Positions 28,407 to 38,695 of a stretch of DNA of 64,000 bases are shown here, one piece after another. The DNA is taken from positions 62,001-126,000 of the forward strand of contig JADFAD010000006.1 in the NCBI GenBank assembly GCA_015665455.1, read 5' to 3'. Source of the stretch: Oceanospirillaceae bacterium (GTDB taxonomy: Bacteria; Pseudomonadota; Gammaproteobacteria; Pseudomonadales; Litoribrevibacteraceae). The position numbers were made by a program, and so were the translations under genes. Every line of letters starts with the position of its first letter. The stretch's first letter is position 1. Under the pieces are notes generated by a model. The model did not search any database. It was given only the letters and a program-made list of their open reading frames with translations, and was not told where the DNA came from.

Positions 28407-28862
28407 TTAACAAGAACTTGCCGCAGCCAAAGAACGAACAGAAAGCAATACCGGTGTCGTTTCAATTTCCGTTGAGTTTCCTAACTTCCGAACCAGAAAG
28501 AAACCTACTACTAGACCAACCAAACCAAACAAGGCACTGGCCATCTCGCCAAGCCAAAGTTTGCCAATCACCGCACCAGACATTAAAAGCATTAAAGGTA
28601 AGACATAACAAATAAAAGATGCCTTTATTAGAGAGTCTTCAGGAATCCCTACAACAACCTCATCTCCGATGTTGACTGAATGGTTGCCCAAAGATATTTC
28701 AAGGCGAAAGGTTTTACCTGGTGAAGCCTTGTTAACTAAACCGTGACCACACCCTTTCTGGGCAGAACATGCATCACATGCACTCGTACGTATTGTTTCC
28801 ACCCATGCACTCGTTGCATTTATCGCTACAACACGACCCGTTTCTTCAATCAAAGCCTTCAA
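28407..28862 (-). CDS. rseC: Sigma-E regulatory protein RseC/MucC
   Basis: An inner-membrane protein of 151 aa. The N-terminal Cys-rich stretch CDACSAQKGCGHG (residues about 30-42) is typical of RseC and may hold an iron-sulfur site. Two membrane spans follow (ASFICYVLPLMLLMSGAVIG and ALFGLVGLVVGFFLV). The RseC family is tied to sigma-E control and to SoxR reduction. It lies between rseB and mucD. Confidence 0.9.
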   Translation of the reverse strand: MKALIEETGRVVAINATSAWVETIRTSACDACSAQKGCGHGLVNKASPGKTFRLEISLGNHSVNIGDEVVVGIPEDSLIKASFICYVLPLMLLMSGAVIGKLWLGEMASALFGLVGLVVGFFLVRKLGNSTEIETTPVLLSVRSLAAASSC

Positions 28863-28943
28863 TTCCTATTCCCCGAAACTTAAACATGCCTTTGGTACCT
28901 TAGACGAATTTAAAATTCAGGCGTTTTATAGATCTATGATTCA

Positions 28944-29936
28944 TTAATTTAGCATAGTCACAGAACTTGCTACACGCTTGGCTGTTTCAACAGGAATCTC
29001 TCCCACTAAGGTTATTCCCCAAAGCTCACCATTGGTTGACTTAATTACTCGAGAAACTGCGACGGTAGCACCACCACCTCTGCCTTCCATTTCAACAAAC
29101 TGAGAACCAATCTCTTCACGGAACAAAGAAAAGGAAGAAAGACCATCGCTGTATGTATAAGCTTCTATGTAGGCCTTACTTTCATCACCTATCATTTTAC
29201 CTCTTAACTCAAAGCCTCCAGGTAACCAATCCGGTCTCCAATTTCCCTGAAAAGATTTTTTCTTCTCCCAATGATCTCGCTCAAAAATAGATTGCTTGCC
29301 TTCAATCGTTGGCTTTAAAAGCTCATCAAGATTAGCAGGATTAATGCTAACTTGAGAAAACTGAGCCAACTCAAGGGAGCGACCGTTAGGCCCTATAATT
29401 TCAGTCTTAAGCAATAAGCCAGTTTCCAGATCAACGCCATATCGTCGAACAAAACGATCCTGAAATTTCGAACGAACTTCAACAACAACCGCTTTACGGC
29501 CAGCAATACGAGAATACGTTAGGATATTATATTCAAACCAAGCTTGTAAGCGCTCCCAATTTACATCATCTGCTGGCACTAAAGGCGTCAACGGGGGAAC
29601 TTGATCCCATCGAGAACCTTCACCTTCAGGATGAATACAGGTTACGCTTTCGCCATCTCTCAATATCTCCCTAGGAGAACCATCCAAGCTTTTTAAACGC
29701 TCATGCATTACTCCATCTTGAGCACCGTGCACAATTAAGTAACTGCTCATATTATCGCCACGGCGATGAATGAACGTGCCAGTGAAAGAGTTCTTCATTC
29801 GCGCTTCATCTAACATTGACAGCAACTCCAGCGGAGTCATCGCTGAACTGGAGGCGGAAAAAACCATCAATGACAGAACCATCATGATAGGTCGCAAAAA
29901 CGCCCATCGATGAAAACTTAAGAAACGATTAACCAT
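28944..29936 (-). CDS. rseB: Sigma-E regulatory protein RseB/MucB
   Basis: A periplasmic sensor of 330 aa that binds the RseA periplasmic tail and shields it from DegS-type cleavage until it senses lipid or lipoprotein stress. The signal peptide ends SASSSA. The N-terminal lipid-binding fold includes TGTFIHRRGDNMSSYLIVHG and ILRDGESVTCIHPEG. The C-terminal MucB/RseB domain includes WRPDWLPGGFELRG and SDGLSSFSLFRE. It is 38 bases after rseA. Confidence 0.94.
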   Translation of the reverse strand: MVNRFLSFHRWAFLRPIMMVLSLMVFSASSSAMTPLELLSMLDEARMKNSFTGTFIHRRGDNMSSYLIVHGAQDGVMHERLKSLDGSPREILRDGESVTCIHPEGEGSRWDQVPPLTPLVPADDVNWERLQAWFEYNILTYSRIAGRKAVVVEVRSKFQDRFVRRYGVDLETGLLLKTEIIGPNGRSLELAQFSQVSINPANLDELLKPTIEGKQSIFERDHWEKKKSFQGNWRPDWLPGGFELRGKMIGDESKAYIEAYTYSDGLSSFSLFREEIGSQFVEMEGRGGGATVAVSRVIKSTNGELWGITLVGEIPVETAKRVASSVTMLN

Positions 29937-29974
29937 ACTTCATTAATACCTTACAAGATCACACAAGCGTTGGG

Positions 29975-30562
29975 TTATTTCTTAGCCTGTTCAACTTCAA
30001 AGCTAACTACACGAGCATAGGGCATTACATCACCAACAATATCATCAGGTGAGTTTTCTGCATGTTGCTGCATATAAGAACGCAGTTTATCTTGCAGTGC
30101 TTTGTATTGTTCAGGAGACATATCAGCTGCAGCTAATCTTGTTGCACCAGGGTCCGTTTGAGCAGGTTTTTCCGTCTTTTCTGTAGCAACCGGTTGCTCA
30201 TTGCTCACCAATTGACCACCAGCTTCAGTGCTGAACTCATTATTTTGAACGCCAATGCCCACGACAGCCATAGCAACGGCAGCAGCAACACCAACACCAC
30301 CTAACCAATTCTTCCAGCCGGAAGTGGCAGGTTTTGGTTGCTCAACAATTTCTTCATCCGCAATACCGGCACGAATACCATCAAGCAGATTAATAGATTC
30401 GTAAGAAACATTTTCCTTATGAAGACCTTGTTTCATTGAGCACATTCGACCCCAAGTATCCAAATCTTCATCGGTCATATTTTTGGTCAAACGACGAACA
30501 TCTAACTCAGTAGCTTCATTGTCCAGAAGAGCTGACAAACTTTCCGCAATTTTATCGCTCAT
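29975..30562 (-). CDS. rseA: Anti-sigma-E factor RseA/MucA
   Basis: A single-span anti-sigma factor of 195 aa. The N-terminal cytosolic domain (MSDKIAESLSALLDNEATEL, then WGRMCSMKQGL) binds sigma-E. The membrane span is at about 88-106 (GGVGVAAAVAMAVVGIGV). The periplasmic part carries a Thr/Pro-rich linker and then a C-terminal helical stretch (MSPEQYKALQDKLRSYMQQH) for RseB contact. It lies 57 bases after rpoE. Confidence 0.94.
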   Translation of the reverse strand: MSDKIAESLSALLDNEATELDVRRLTKNMTDEDLDTWGRMCSMKQGLHKENVSYESINLLDGIRAGIADEEIVEQPKPATSGWKNWLGGVGVAAAVAMAVVGIGVQNNEFSTEAGGQLVSNEQPVATEKTEKPAQTDPGATRLAAADMSPEQYKALQDKLRSYMQQHAENSPDDIVGDVMPYARVVSFEVEQAKK

Positions 30563-30619
30563 AACACCCTCTCTTTCATATTCTATATTGCTAAAATTTT
30601 ATTGAATATTGATCATCTA

Positions 30620-31213
30620 TTAACAATTGACAGTCGATTCCAAAATTGGTTCAAGCTGTTTATCAATTGCTTCTCGTGCTCTAAAGATTCGAGAACGTAC
30701 TGTCCCAACAGGACAATCCATAACCTGTGCAATATCCTCATAACTAAGCCCATCAAACTCACGTAACATAAGGGCTGTACGTAAATCATCAGGTAAAGCT
30801 TCTAATGCTCGACTCAGTGTATTTTCAACTTGTTCTTTGTGTAAACTCGCCTCAGGGCTGTCAATATGACTTAGCTCACTCATGCCGCCATCAGCATGAA
30901 CTTCATCTACGTCAATGTCTGTACCAGGCGGTCGTCTTCCTCGACTGATTAAATGGTTTTTAGCGGTATTTACAGCAATCCGATAAAGCCAGGTATAAAA
31001 CGCACTTTCCCCTCTAAAGTTAGCAAGAGCTTTATACGCTTTAATGAACGCTTCCTGAGCTACATCCATAGCCTCATGGACATCAGAAACATAACGACCG
31101 ATTAAACTTAATACTTTACTTTGGTATTTAATAACCAACAGATCAAAAGCGCGCTTGTCACCTTTTTGGACTCGCTCAACTAATAACTGATCTGATTCAA
31201 CTGTTGTTGTCAT
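30620..31213 (-). CDS. rpoE: RNA polymerase sigma factor RpoE/AlgU
   Basis: An ECF sigma factor for envelope stress, 197 aa. Region 2 includes YQSKVLSLIGRYVSDVHEAMDVAQEAFIKAYKAL and FYTWLYRIAVNTAKN, which covers -10 recognition. Region 4 includes LPDDLRTALMLREFDGLSYEDIAQVMDCPVGTVRSRIFRARE. I start it at 31213, where GGAGA lies four bases upstream, not at the longer open frame (31258). It is divergent from nadB, as in E. coli, and is preceded by its own sigma-E-like promoter. Confidence 0.97.
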   Translation of the reverse strand: MTTTVESDQLLVERVQKGDKRAFDLLVIKYQSKVLSLIGRYVSDVHEAMDVAQEAFIKAYKALANFRGESAFYTWLYRIAVNTAKNHLISRGRRPPGTDIDVDEVHADGGMSELSHIDSPEASLHKEQVENTLSRALEALPDDLRTALMLREFDGLSYEDIAQVMDCPVGTVRSRIFRAREAIDKQLEPILESTVNC

Positions 31214-31250
31214 TCTTTCTCCGTGGACGTTACAACGGTTTCGAATATGA

Positions 31251-31278
31251 TTCGACAATAAAAAAACCTTTTTGTTCC
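31251..31278 (-). promoter_or_regulatory. Predicted sigma-E autoregulated promoter of rpoE
   Basis: On the minus strand, GGAACAA (31272-31278), 15 bases and GTCGAA (31251-31256) fit the sigma-E consensus GGAACTT-N15-GTCTAA with two mismatches in -35 and one in -10. The start site would fall about 30 bases before the rpoE ATG. Confidence 0.65.
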
Positions 31279-31341
31279 CAGCAAGTATGACATATCTGTT
31301 ATTCTTGCCAACGAATTATAACCAACTAACGTGATTTATAT

Positions 31342-32985
31342 ATGTCTACAACGCAAGCTTCCACACGACATTTCGACGTCGTTATCATTGGCTCTGGCGC
31401 CGCAGGCCTTACAACAGCACTTCAACTCCCGGAAAACCTGAAAGTCGCAATCATTTGTAAGCAAGCGCTAAAAAGTGGAGCAACGCCGTGGGCTCAAGGT
31501 GGTGTTGCGGCTGTTTTAGATGAGCAAGACAGTGTAGACAGTCACTGCTCTGACACAATGACAGCTGGTGCGCATTTAAACGATCCCGATATGGTTAGGT
31601 TTATCGTTGAAGATAGCACAGACAGCATCCACTGGCTTATTGATCAAGGCGTACCTTTCACTCGAGATACTGTAGATGAGCCGTTAATGTCTGAAAAAGA
31701 CGGGTTTCATCTTACAAAAGAAGGCGGGCACAGCGTTCGACGAATAATTCATGCCGCAGATGCCACCGGTGCAGCCATAACATCAACGCTGATACAGCGA
31801 ACGTTAGAACGATCAAACATCTCAATTTTTGAGAACCGAATTGCCGTTGATCTAATTAACTCACGAGATAACCAAGGCCAGTCATCATGTGTTGGGTTGT
31901 ACGTTCTAAACCTTGAACACGATAATGTTGAGACATTTCACGCTGGTAGCACTGTCCTTGCGACAGGCGGAGCAAGTAAAGTATATCTTTACACAAGTAA
32001 TCCCGATGGGGCCAGTGGCGACGGCATAGCGATGGCATGGCGAGCTGGATGCAGAGTGGCCAACATGGAATTCAACCAATTCCACCCTACCTGCCTTTAT
32101 CACCCGCATGCAAAATCGTTCTTAATCAGTGAAGCCCTACGTGGTGAAGGCGCTCATCTGAAACTTCCTAACGGTAAACGGTTCATGCATAAGTTTGATG
32201 AACGAGGAGAGCTCGCACCACGGGACATTGTAGCAAGAGCCATCGATCACGAAATGAAACGTCTTGGTTGTGACCATGTAAATTTAGATATTAGTCACAA
32301 GTCGCCAGAGTTCATCAAAAGTCATTTCCCAACAATTTATGAAAGATGCCTTAAATTCAACATTGATATTACTTCAGAAGGTATTCCCGTCGTTCCCGCT
32401 GCTCACTATACCTGTGGCGGCGTGGTCATTGATGAAAAAGGAAGAACAGACGTTCGAGATCTTTATGCAATTGGCGAAGTAGCCCACTCCGGTTTGCACG
32501 GTGCAAACCGTTTAGCCAGTAACTCCTTATTGGAATGCATTGTACTAGGAAGAGCTGCTGCTAAAAACATAGAAAAACAAAACAAAGAAACCACAAAGAC
32601 AAGCCTACCCACTATTCCACCATGGGATGATAGCTTAGTAACAAACTCCGACGAAGACGTGATCATCTCACACAACTGGGATGAGCTAAGGCGCTTCATG
32701 TGGGATTATGTCGGCATCGTCCGGACAACCAAGCGCCTAGAAAGGGCAAAGCATCGAGTTGATTTATTGTTACGTGAGATTCACGAGTATTACAGTAACT
32801 ATAAAGTCAGCAGAGATCTGATTGAATTAAGAAACTTAGTACTTGTCGCAGACCTCATCATACGCTCAGCATTACAAAGAAAAGAAAGTCGGGGTTTACA
32901 CTTTACTCTGGATCATCCTGATAGTTTACATGACGCTCAAAATACACTATTAACGCCACCACCAAAACAACCCAGCTGGAGATAA
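31342..32985 (+). CDS. nadB: L-aspartate oxidase NadB
   Basis: A flavoenzyme that oxidises L-aspartate to iminoaspartate, the first step of NAD synthesis with NadA. It is 547 aa. The FAD dinucleotide motif is [11 protein letters not shown] near residues 17-27. The substrate region includes HFHP-type sequence [12 protein letters not shown] and [15 protein letters not shown], and the His/Arg motif [13 protein letters not shown] and [10 protein letters not shown] follow. A C-terminal helical domain ends the protein. Position divergent from rpoE is conserved across gammaproteobacteria. Confidence 0.97.
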   Translation: MSTTQASTRHFDVVIIGSGAAGLTTALQLPENLKVAIICKQALKSGATPWAQGGVAAVLDEQDSVDSHCSDTMTAGAHLNDPDMVRFIVEDSTDSIHWLIDQGVPFTRDTVDEPLMSEKDGFHLTKEGGHSVRRIIHAADATGAAITSTLIQRTLERSNISIFENRIAVDLINSRDNQGQSSCVGLYVLNLEHDNVETFHAGSTVLATGGASKVYLYTSNPDGASGDGIAMAWRAGCRVANMEFNQFHPTCLYHPHAKSFLISEALRGEGAHLKLPNGKRFMHKFDERGELAPRDIVARAIDHEMKRLGCDHVNLDISHKSPEFIKSHFPTIYERCLKFNIDITSEGIPVVPAAHYTCGGVVIDEKGRTDVRDLYAIGEVAHSGLHGANRLASNSLLECIVLGRAAAKNIEKQNKETTKTSLPTIPPWDDSLVTNSDEDVIISHNWDELRRFMWDYVGIVRTTKRLERAKHRVDLLLREIHEYYSNYKVSRDLIELRNLVLVADLIIRSALQRKESRGLHFTLDHPDSLHDAQNTLLTPPPKQPSWR

Positions 32986-33035
32986 AACACTCAGCATAAC
33001 TTACCTAACGAATCCAATCCACGCATAGATTAGGA

Positions 33036-33440
33036 CTAAGAACTGCTGAGCTTGATTGCTCGAATGAAACTATGGAATTTTTCTTTGGAGCATTGATCGG
33101 GAAAAATCATTAACTGCTTTGAAGCAGACCAAACACGCCCTTCGTCTTTCATGTAAAGAAGAATATAGTAAGGCAGCAGCACTGTTCTTTCGGACAACCG
33201 ATAGGCCTTATCATTTAGGCTTAAGGCGCCATCAGGCATAATAGAAAGAACAGTTTTTCGACTTACATAGTATTTCAGCCATCCCAAGAATACGATTACT
33301 TGCAAAGCGAATAACAAAAGTCGCAGAGGCTGATGTGCGCATAAATAGTCGGTAAGCCAAAAAGAAAACATGAGAACGGTAGAGTTTAACACCATCATCA
33401 CTTTGGAAGGCTTTAGATCTAAATCAACTTGGCTGAACAC
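33036..33440 (-). CDS. YgfX/CptA-like membrane protein
   Basis: A 134-residue protein with two close membrane segments at about 16-60 ([37 protein letters not shown]) and a C-terminal beta-rich cytosolic part. It overlaps the 3' end of sdhE by 17 bases, which is the usual sdhE-ygfX pairing. In E. coli the pair has been described as a toxin-antitoxin module (CptAB), but the SdhE role in flavinylation is better established, so I do not call this a toxin. Confidence 0.8.
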   Translation of the reverse strand: MFSQVDLDLKPSKVMMVLNSTVLMFSFWLTDYLCAHQPLRLLLFALQVIVFLGWLKYYVSRKTVLSIMPDGALSLNDKAYRLSERTVLLPYYILLYMKDEGRVWSASKQLMIFPDQCSKEKFHSFIRAIKLSSS

Positions 33441-33681
33441 GTTCTAAAATATAATTAACTATGGTTTCTAATTCAGCATCATCCGGTACAGTTTTTTGCA
33501 TAAACCACTGAAACATATCCTGATCTTCACAAGACAGTAATTTCACATAACGTGCTTGGTTCTCTTCATCCAGCGTTGGAAATACTTCTTTGGCAAAAGG
33601 CATTAAAAGAACATCAAGTTCCAACATCCCTCGTCGACTGTGCCAATAGATTCGGTTTAAATCCTGATCTGTATATTTCAC
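33424..33681 (-). CDS. sdhE: FAD assembly factor SdhE (CptB)
   Basis: A small helical protein of 85 aa that promotes covalent flavin attachment to succinate dehydrogenase SdhA and fumarate reductase. The hallmark RRGMLELD is at residues 16-23, after IYWHS. It is the first gene of a two-gene unit with ygfX. Upstream on the minus strand a TATAAT at 33749-33754 with a GC-rich discriminator (GGCGCC) is a likely -10 element. Confidence 0.94.
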   Translation of the reverse strand: MKYTDQDLNRIYWHSRRGMLELDVLLMPFAKEVFPTLDEENQARYVKLLSCEDQDMFQWFMQKTVPDDAELETIVNYILERVQPS

Positions 33682-33892
33682 GTAAGCCCCTCAAAATTGC
33701 TTTCATAGGCCTAGAACCCGAAAGCCGTCGCCTAAAAATAAAGGCGCCATTATACACGTGAAATCAATTCAGAATAAAACCGAATAAATCAATATATGAA
33801 AACCAAGTGCTTTGGTATGATTTAACTCATTAATTACTTGTAAATAATCCACTTCCCTCGACCAAGCGGAAGAACCCTCAGGAATATTCTGA

Positions 33893-34861
33893 ATGAGCAA
33901 GGCACTTGAACATATCATATCCTCATTGAATAACGCGCATTTATACAGCATAGATGACAAACCACCTCTATTTGCCATTGATTCGGATTCACCTGTAGAC
34001 TTAAATAAGTCCTTCAAGACCCTATGCGCAAGTAAAGGCGTACTCACGATCACCGGAGAACAACGTCTAAAGTTCCTACAAGGTCAAGTTACCTGTGACA
34101 CCTCTAAAATCACTCTTGAGAAAGCAAGTTTTGGGGCTTTTTGTAGTTTAAAAGGCCGAGTAATTGCCAACTTTTTAGCATTCGATGATGATCAAAGTAC
34201 TCATTTAATTATGAGCCAAGACCTCATTGATGACCTTATTGCTCATCTTACAAAATACGCAGTATTCTCAAGAGTTACCTTAACTAACGCCTCTAACGAG
34301 CTTTTTGTCTTAGGATCAAACACGCCCTCAGCAAGTTCAGAGTCGTTATCTGTTACTAACACTACCGATAGCACACAATTAAGTATTTCTAACGATCGAT
34401 GCCTGATCATAACGAGTGCAGTTAATGCGTTTAAGCAGCTCAAGACAGAAGAACAACTGACCAACGAACAATGTTGGAACGAGCTGGATATACGAGATCA
34501 CATTTCTTGGATATCTAAAGAAACCTCAGATGTATTCCTACCTCAATTACTGGGCCTAGAAGAGAAGGAAGGACTCAGTTTTAATAAGGGGTGCTACACA
34601 GGGCAAGAAATTATCGCCCGTATGAAATACCGAGGACAATTAAAGCGACAGCTGTTTCTTGTAGAATTATCAAGTAAGGACAAAACAGAGGTCTCTGAAG
34701 GCACCAAAATAGATTCAGAAAACAAAAAGAACATAGGCCAAATCGTCAATATTCAATCATACAGTGACGGTCATATCGCCCTAATCACGTTAGAGAATGA
34801 CTACATAAGTAATACGGTCTTTCTAGTTAATGGTTCAAAAGTGGAATTAGTCATAAAATAA
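33893..34861 (+). CDS. ygfZ: Folate-binding YgfZ/GcvT-like protein (iron-sulfur cluster maintenance)
   Basis: A 322-residue tetrahydrofolate-binding protein of the GcvT fold that helps make or repair certain Fe-S enzymes, including tRNA-modifying MiaB. The signature KGCYTGQE is at residues 232-239 with the conserved Cys234. The N-terminal part has LTITGEQRLKFLQGQVTCD. It is divergent from sdhE, an arrangement that is conserved in many relatives. AGGA lies 11 bases before ATG, a little far. Confidence 0.92.
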   Translation: MSKALEHIISSLNNAHLYSIDDKPPLFAIDSDSPVDLNKSFKTLCASKGVLTITGEQRLKFLQGQVTCDTSKITLEKASFGAFCSLKGRVIANFLAFDDDQSTHLIMSQDLIDDLIAHLTKYAVFSRVTLTNASNELFVLGSNTPSASSESLSVTNTTDSTQLSISNDRCLIITSAVNAFKQLKTEEQLTNEQCWNELDIRDHISWISKETSDVFLPQLLGLEEKEGLSFNKGCYTGQEIIARMKYRGQLKRQLFLVELSSKDKTEVSEGTKIDSENKKNIGQIVNIQSYSDGHIALITLENDYISNTVFLVNGSKVELVIK

Positions 34862-35020
34862 ACATGACCTAATTCCCGTAAATTATAAATAATCGGACGA
34901 AAAACGCTCTCTTTGACCAAGTCTGTACTAGTATTATAAAAACCCAGAAATTCAATGCTTTACATGACAGATGAAGGTCGCTTTAATTGGCACAAAAGAC
35001 AACTTTAAGGATCGATCAAA

Positions 35021-35863
35021 ATGTCTTCCGTATTTGAAACCGTATTTGCAGACTTAAAACAGCGTATTAAAGAAGATACGTTAACGCTTCCAACGTTACC
35101 GGAAGTCGCTTTTCAGATACGAGACACCGCTGAAGATGACGACAGCACAATGAATGACATTGTTCGAGTCCTTCAAAAAGATCCAGCGGTATGTGCTGAG
35201 CTTGTTCGCTGTGCTAATAGCGCTCTCATGAGAACCGTCAACCAATGCAGAGATGTCAACGGCGCAGTCAATCGAATGGGCGTTGATACAACGGTAAACG
35301 TTGCCATGGCACAAGCAATGAAACAAATGTTTCAAGCCACGTCTGACGCAGTTGATTCTCGTATGCGCAATACTTGGAACAAAGCGGTAGAAGTTGCAGC
35401 TATGTGCTATGTACTCGCCCAAACCCGAAGAAAACTAGGGCTTAAACCCGACCAAGCAGCCCTAGCAGGTTTAATGCATAATATTGGTGCTCTGCCAATT
35501 CTCATGTACGCCGAAGAAAACTCTCTTCTACTCAACGACAGCTTTGCATTGGACAAAACCATAGAGAAGCTTCACCCAATATTAGGCAAGTACTTACTTC
35601 AAAAATGGAATTTCACACTCGATCTAATTGCCGTACCTTTCCAATACTTACAGTTCGACCGAGAAGGTAACTTTGCTGATTACGTGGACTTAGTACAAGT
35701 ATCTTATTTACATACCCTCAGCGGGACCAACCACCCTCACACACAGCTGGATTGGGATTCCGTCGGTTCTTTCAAACGTTTGGACATAGACCCTTCAACC
35801 TTCATCAAACAAGACGATGAGATCACTGAAAAAGTACAACAAGCTAAAGATATGCTGGGTTAA
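35021..35863 (+). CDS. HDOD domain signalling protein
   Basis: A 280-residue protein that is almost entirely an HDOD domain, a signalling output domain related to HD phosphohydrolases but lacking their metal residues. Visible phrases are LPTLPEVAFQIRD, VLQKDPAVCAELVRCANSA and AGLMHNIGALPIL, where the HD Asp is replaced by Asn. There is no GGDEF, EAL or receiver domain attached. It is monocistronic, with a ribosome site AAGGA 9 bases upstream. Family members act in motility and biofilm regulation; the role here is unknown. Confidence 0.87.
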   Translation: MSSVFETVFADLKQRIKEDTLTLPTLPEVAFQIRDTAEDDDSTMNDIVRVLQKDPAVCAELVRCANSALMRTVNQCRDVNGAVNRMGVDTTVNVAMAQAMKQMFQATSDAVDSRMRNTWNKAVEVAAMCYVLAQTRRKLGLKPDQAALAGLMHNIGALPILMYAEENSLLLNDSFALDKTIEKLHPILGKYLLQKWNFTLDLIAVPFQYLQFDREGNFADYVDLVQVSYLHTLSGTNHPHTQLDWDSVGSFKRLDIDPSTFIKQDDEITEKVQQAKDMLG

Positions 35864-35884
35864 CATTAGAGAGAACACTCACAA

Positions 35885-35924
35885 AAAAAGGGCCGTGTTT
35901 GTCAAAAAACGCGGCCCTTTTTTG
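35885..35924. terminator. Bidirectional intrinsic terminator
   Basis: A GC-rich stem (AAAAGGGCCG and CGGCCCTTTT as outer arms) with A- and T-runs on both sides. It separates the convergent HDOD gene and lysS. Confidence 0.9.
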
Positions 35925-35938
35925 TGTGTCGATAAAGT

Positions 35939-37495
35939 TTAGTCTTCAGACTGTGGCTTTAACGGGCGCATATGAGGGAATAAAATAACATCTTTAATTG
36001 TTGGGCTGTCCGTCAACAACATCACAAGACGATCAATTCCGATACCCTCTCCCGCCGTTGGAGGCATGCCGTATTCAAGCGCCTGAATATAATCAGCATC
36101 GTAATGCATAGCTTCATCATCACCAGCGTCTTTTTCTTCTACTTGCTTACGGAAACGCGCCGCCTGGTCTTCAGCGTCATTAAGCTCTGAGAATCCATTT
36201 GCCAATTCACGACCGCCAACAAAAAACTCAAAGCGATCAGTAACAAATGAGTTATTATCATTTCTACGAGCAAGCGGAGAAACTTCCCAAGGGTACTCTG
36301 TAATGAATGTAGGCTGATCAAGCTCATGCTCCGCCGTCTCTTCAAATATCTCACAGATATACTTACCTGGTCCCCAAGCCGCTTGCTTAGGAGAATCTTG
36401 AATACCAACCTGCGTCGCATAAGCTTTTAATTGATCCAAATGGTTTTCTGGATCATTAATTACAGCAGGATCAAACGTAGGATTGTACTTCAATACAGCA
36501 TCAGCCATAGACATACGAGTGAACGGTTGCTCGAAGTCATATGCCTTCTCTTCAACCACATTACCTTCGTTGTCTTTCACTGTATTCTTGATTAGCGTAG
36601 TACCCAGAACGTCTTGAGCAACAGTACGCAACATGTCCTCGGTTGTATCCATCAAGTCTTTGTAATCCGCATACGCCTGATAAAATTCAATCATGGTGAA
36701 TTCAGGATTATGTCGAGTTGAAAGACCTTCGTTACGGAAGTTACGGTTGATTTCAAAAACGCGTTCAAAACCACCCACAACTAAACGCTTAAGATAAAGC
36801 TCTGGAGCAATACGCAAGAACATATCAATATCTAACGCATTATGCTTTGTCATGAAAGGTCGTGCAGTTGCACCGCCAGGAATAACCTGAAGCATTGGCG
36901 TCTCAACTTCCATGAAGTTACGATCGCTCAAATACTTACGAATGCCTTCAATAATTTTTGAACGCACCAAGAACAAGTCACGAGTGTCTTGGTTAATAAT
37001 TAAATCAACATATCTCTGACGATACTTTGTTTCTTGATCTGCCAAACCATGGAACTTCTCAGGAAGAGGACGAAGAGATTTCGTTAGAATCACCAAATCA
37101 TCTACACTTTCAACATTAACGTACAATGCACCTTTACCCGACTTAAGAACCGTACCTCGAGCACCGACGATATCCCCTAGATCCAGAAGACCCCAGGTTT
37201 CCATTTCTTTTTGAAGCTTTTTACCCACATAAACCTGGATAGAGTCAGTTGCATCCTGAATACCAAGGAATGGACCACCACGGCGCAGCATACGGCCAGC
37301 AACACTCACCTGTTTACCAATGGCCTCGATTTCTTCTTTTTCTTTGTCTGCCAACTCCGCTTGAATATCACCAGCAAAGTGCTCACGGTGAAAGTCATTA
37401 GGGTGTCCATTGGCTTTACAGTTATCACGTAGCTTTTCTAGCTTCGCACGACGTTCAGCAATTAACTTATTTTCATCACGAGGTTGTTCAGACAT
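35939..37495 (-). CDS. lysS: Lysyl-tRNA synthetase (class II) LysS
   Basis: Charges tRNA-Lys. It is 518 aa. The N-terminal OB-fold anticodon domain includes [19 protein letters not shown]. Class II motif 2 is [20 protein letters not shown] and motif 3 is [12 protein letters not shown] near the C-terminus. It lies 77 bases downstream of prfB in the conserved prfB-lysS order. Confidence 0.98.
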   Translation of the reverse strand: MSEQPRDENKLIAERRAKLEKLRDNCKANGHPNDFHREHFAGDIQAELADKEKEEIEAIGKQVSVAGRMLRRGGPFLGIQDATDSIQVYVGKKLQKEMETWGLLDLGDIVGARGTVLKSGKGALYVNVESVDDLVILTKSLRPLPEKFHGLADQETKYRQRYVDLIINQDTRDLFLVRSKIIEGIRKYLSDRNFMEVETPMLQVIPGGATARPFMTKHNALDIDMFLRIAPELYLKRLVVGGFERVFEINRNFRNEGLSTRHNPEFTMIEFYQAYADYKDLMDTTEDMLRTVAQDVLGTTLIKNTVKDNEGNVVEEKAYDFEQPFTRMSMADAVLKYNPTFDPAVINDPENHLDQLKAYATQVGIQDSPKQAAWGPGKYICEIFEETAEHELDQPTFITEYPWEVSPLARRNDNNSFVTDRFEFFVGGRELANGFSELNDAEDQAARFRKQVEEKDAGDDEAMHYDADYIQALEYGMPPTAGEGIGIDRLVMLLTDSPTIKDVILFPHMRPLKPQSED

Positions 37496-37572
37496 TTTTT
37501 AACCTTTAATCCTCAAATCGGATTTTCAAAATTTTTCAACAAAAAAAACATATTTAGAAAGTACTTACAAAC

Positions 37573-38668
37573 TTAGAGGCCTGCTTTTAAGCTAGCTTCA
37601 ATAAACGGATCCAAATCCCCATCCAACACGGCTTGAGTGTTCCGATTTTCAACGCTTGTACGTAAGTCTTTAATTCTCGAATCATCCAGTACATAAGAAC
37701 GAATTTGGCTTCCCCAGCCGATATCCGCCTTTGTATCTTCCAACGCTTGAGATTCCGCATTACGCTTTTGAATCTCCAACTCATACAGTTTGGCTTTCAA
37801 CTGTTTCATCGCCTGATCTTTGTTCTTGTGCTGTGAACGATCATTTTGACACTGTGTTACAACACCTGTGGGTTCATGAGTAATTCGAACCGCAGATTCA
37901 GTTCGGTTAACATGCTGACCACCAGCACCAGAAGCGCGATACACATCAATGCGTAGATCCGCAGGATTAATTTCGATATTGATATTATCGTCAACTTCAG
38001 GCGATAAAAAGACAGAAGCAAACGATGTATGACGTCGATTACTTGAATCAAATGGAGATTTTCGAACTAAGCGATGCACGCCAGTTTCAGTTCTTAACCA
38101 GCCATAAGCATAATCGCCATTCACTTTGATTGTTGCGCCTTTAATACCCGCAACATCACCGTCAGACACTTCCATCAGTTCAGTTTTAAAGCCTCTGGAA
38201 TCACACCAACGAAGATACATTCGGAGCATCATGTTTGCCCAGTCTTGCGCTTCGGTGCCGCCAGAACCCGATTGAATTTCCAGATACGCGTTACATCCAT
38301 CCATTTCGCCAGAAAACATGCGGCGAAACTCAAGTGTCTCTAAACTGCTTTTCAATAGCTCTATTTCAGCTTCAACTTCAACAACTGTATCCGGATCATC
38401 TTCCTCAACAGCCAACTCTAGCAAGCCTTCAACATCATCAAGGCCGGAGTCCATCGTATCAATGGTCTCAACAATCGCTTCTAGCGATGAACGCTCACGC
38501 CCTAACGCTTGGGCATCTGCAGGTTTATCCCAAATAGAAGGATCTTCCAATTCACGATTTACTTCTTCTAGACGTTCTTTTTTCTCAGGATAGTCAAAGG
38601 TACCCCCTAAGAACGTCAGTACGCTCTTTTAGGTCCTTGATGGTCAGTACAATCGGATTAATCTCCAA
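37573..38668 (-). CDS. prfB: Peptide chain release factor 2 with programmed +1 frameshift
   Basis: Recognises UAA and UGA stop codons. The first 24 codons ([13 protein letters not shown]... ending LRGYL) end at an in-frame TGA; translation continues after a +1 shift as [12 protein letters not shown]. The joined protein is 364 aa, as in E. coli (365). The second frame holds the anticodon-like SPF ([13 protein letters not shown]) and the catalytic GGQ ([11 protein letters not shown]). I chose TTG 38668, which aligns with the usual MEINP start and has GGGGG upstream; ATG 38695 is an in-frame alternative that adds nine residues. Confidence 0.96.
38594..38610 (-). promoter_or_regulatory. RF2 programmed frameshift site
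   Basis: On the minus strand CTT-TGA (38594-38599) is preceded by AGGGGG (38603-38608), the internal Shine-Dalgarno element three bases before the CTT slip codon. This is the classic autoregulatory signal: low RF2 lets the ribosome pause at UGA and slip by +1. Confidence 0.97.
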
Positions 38669-38695
38669 TTTTGCCCCCAAAATAAAATAATTCAT

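Noticed and set aside
33036..33681. Toxin-antitoxin module CptA/CptB
   Set aside because: SdhE is a flavinylation factor and the pair is a conserved housekeeping unit; toxicity cannot be supported from sequence.
38581..38668. Apparent broken 5' end of prfB
   Set aside because: It is the programmed RF2 frameshift, not a pseudogene.
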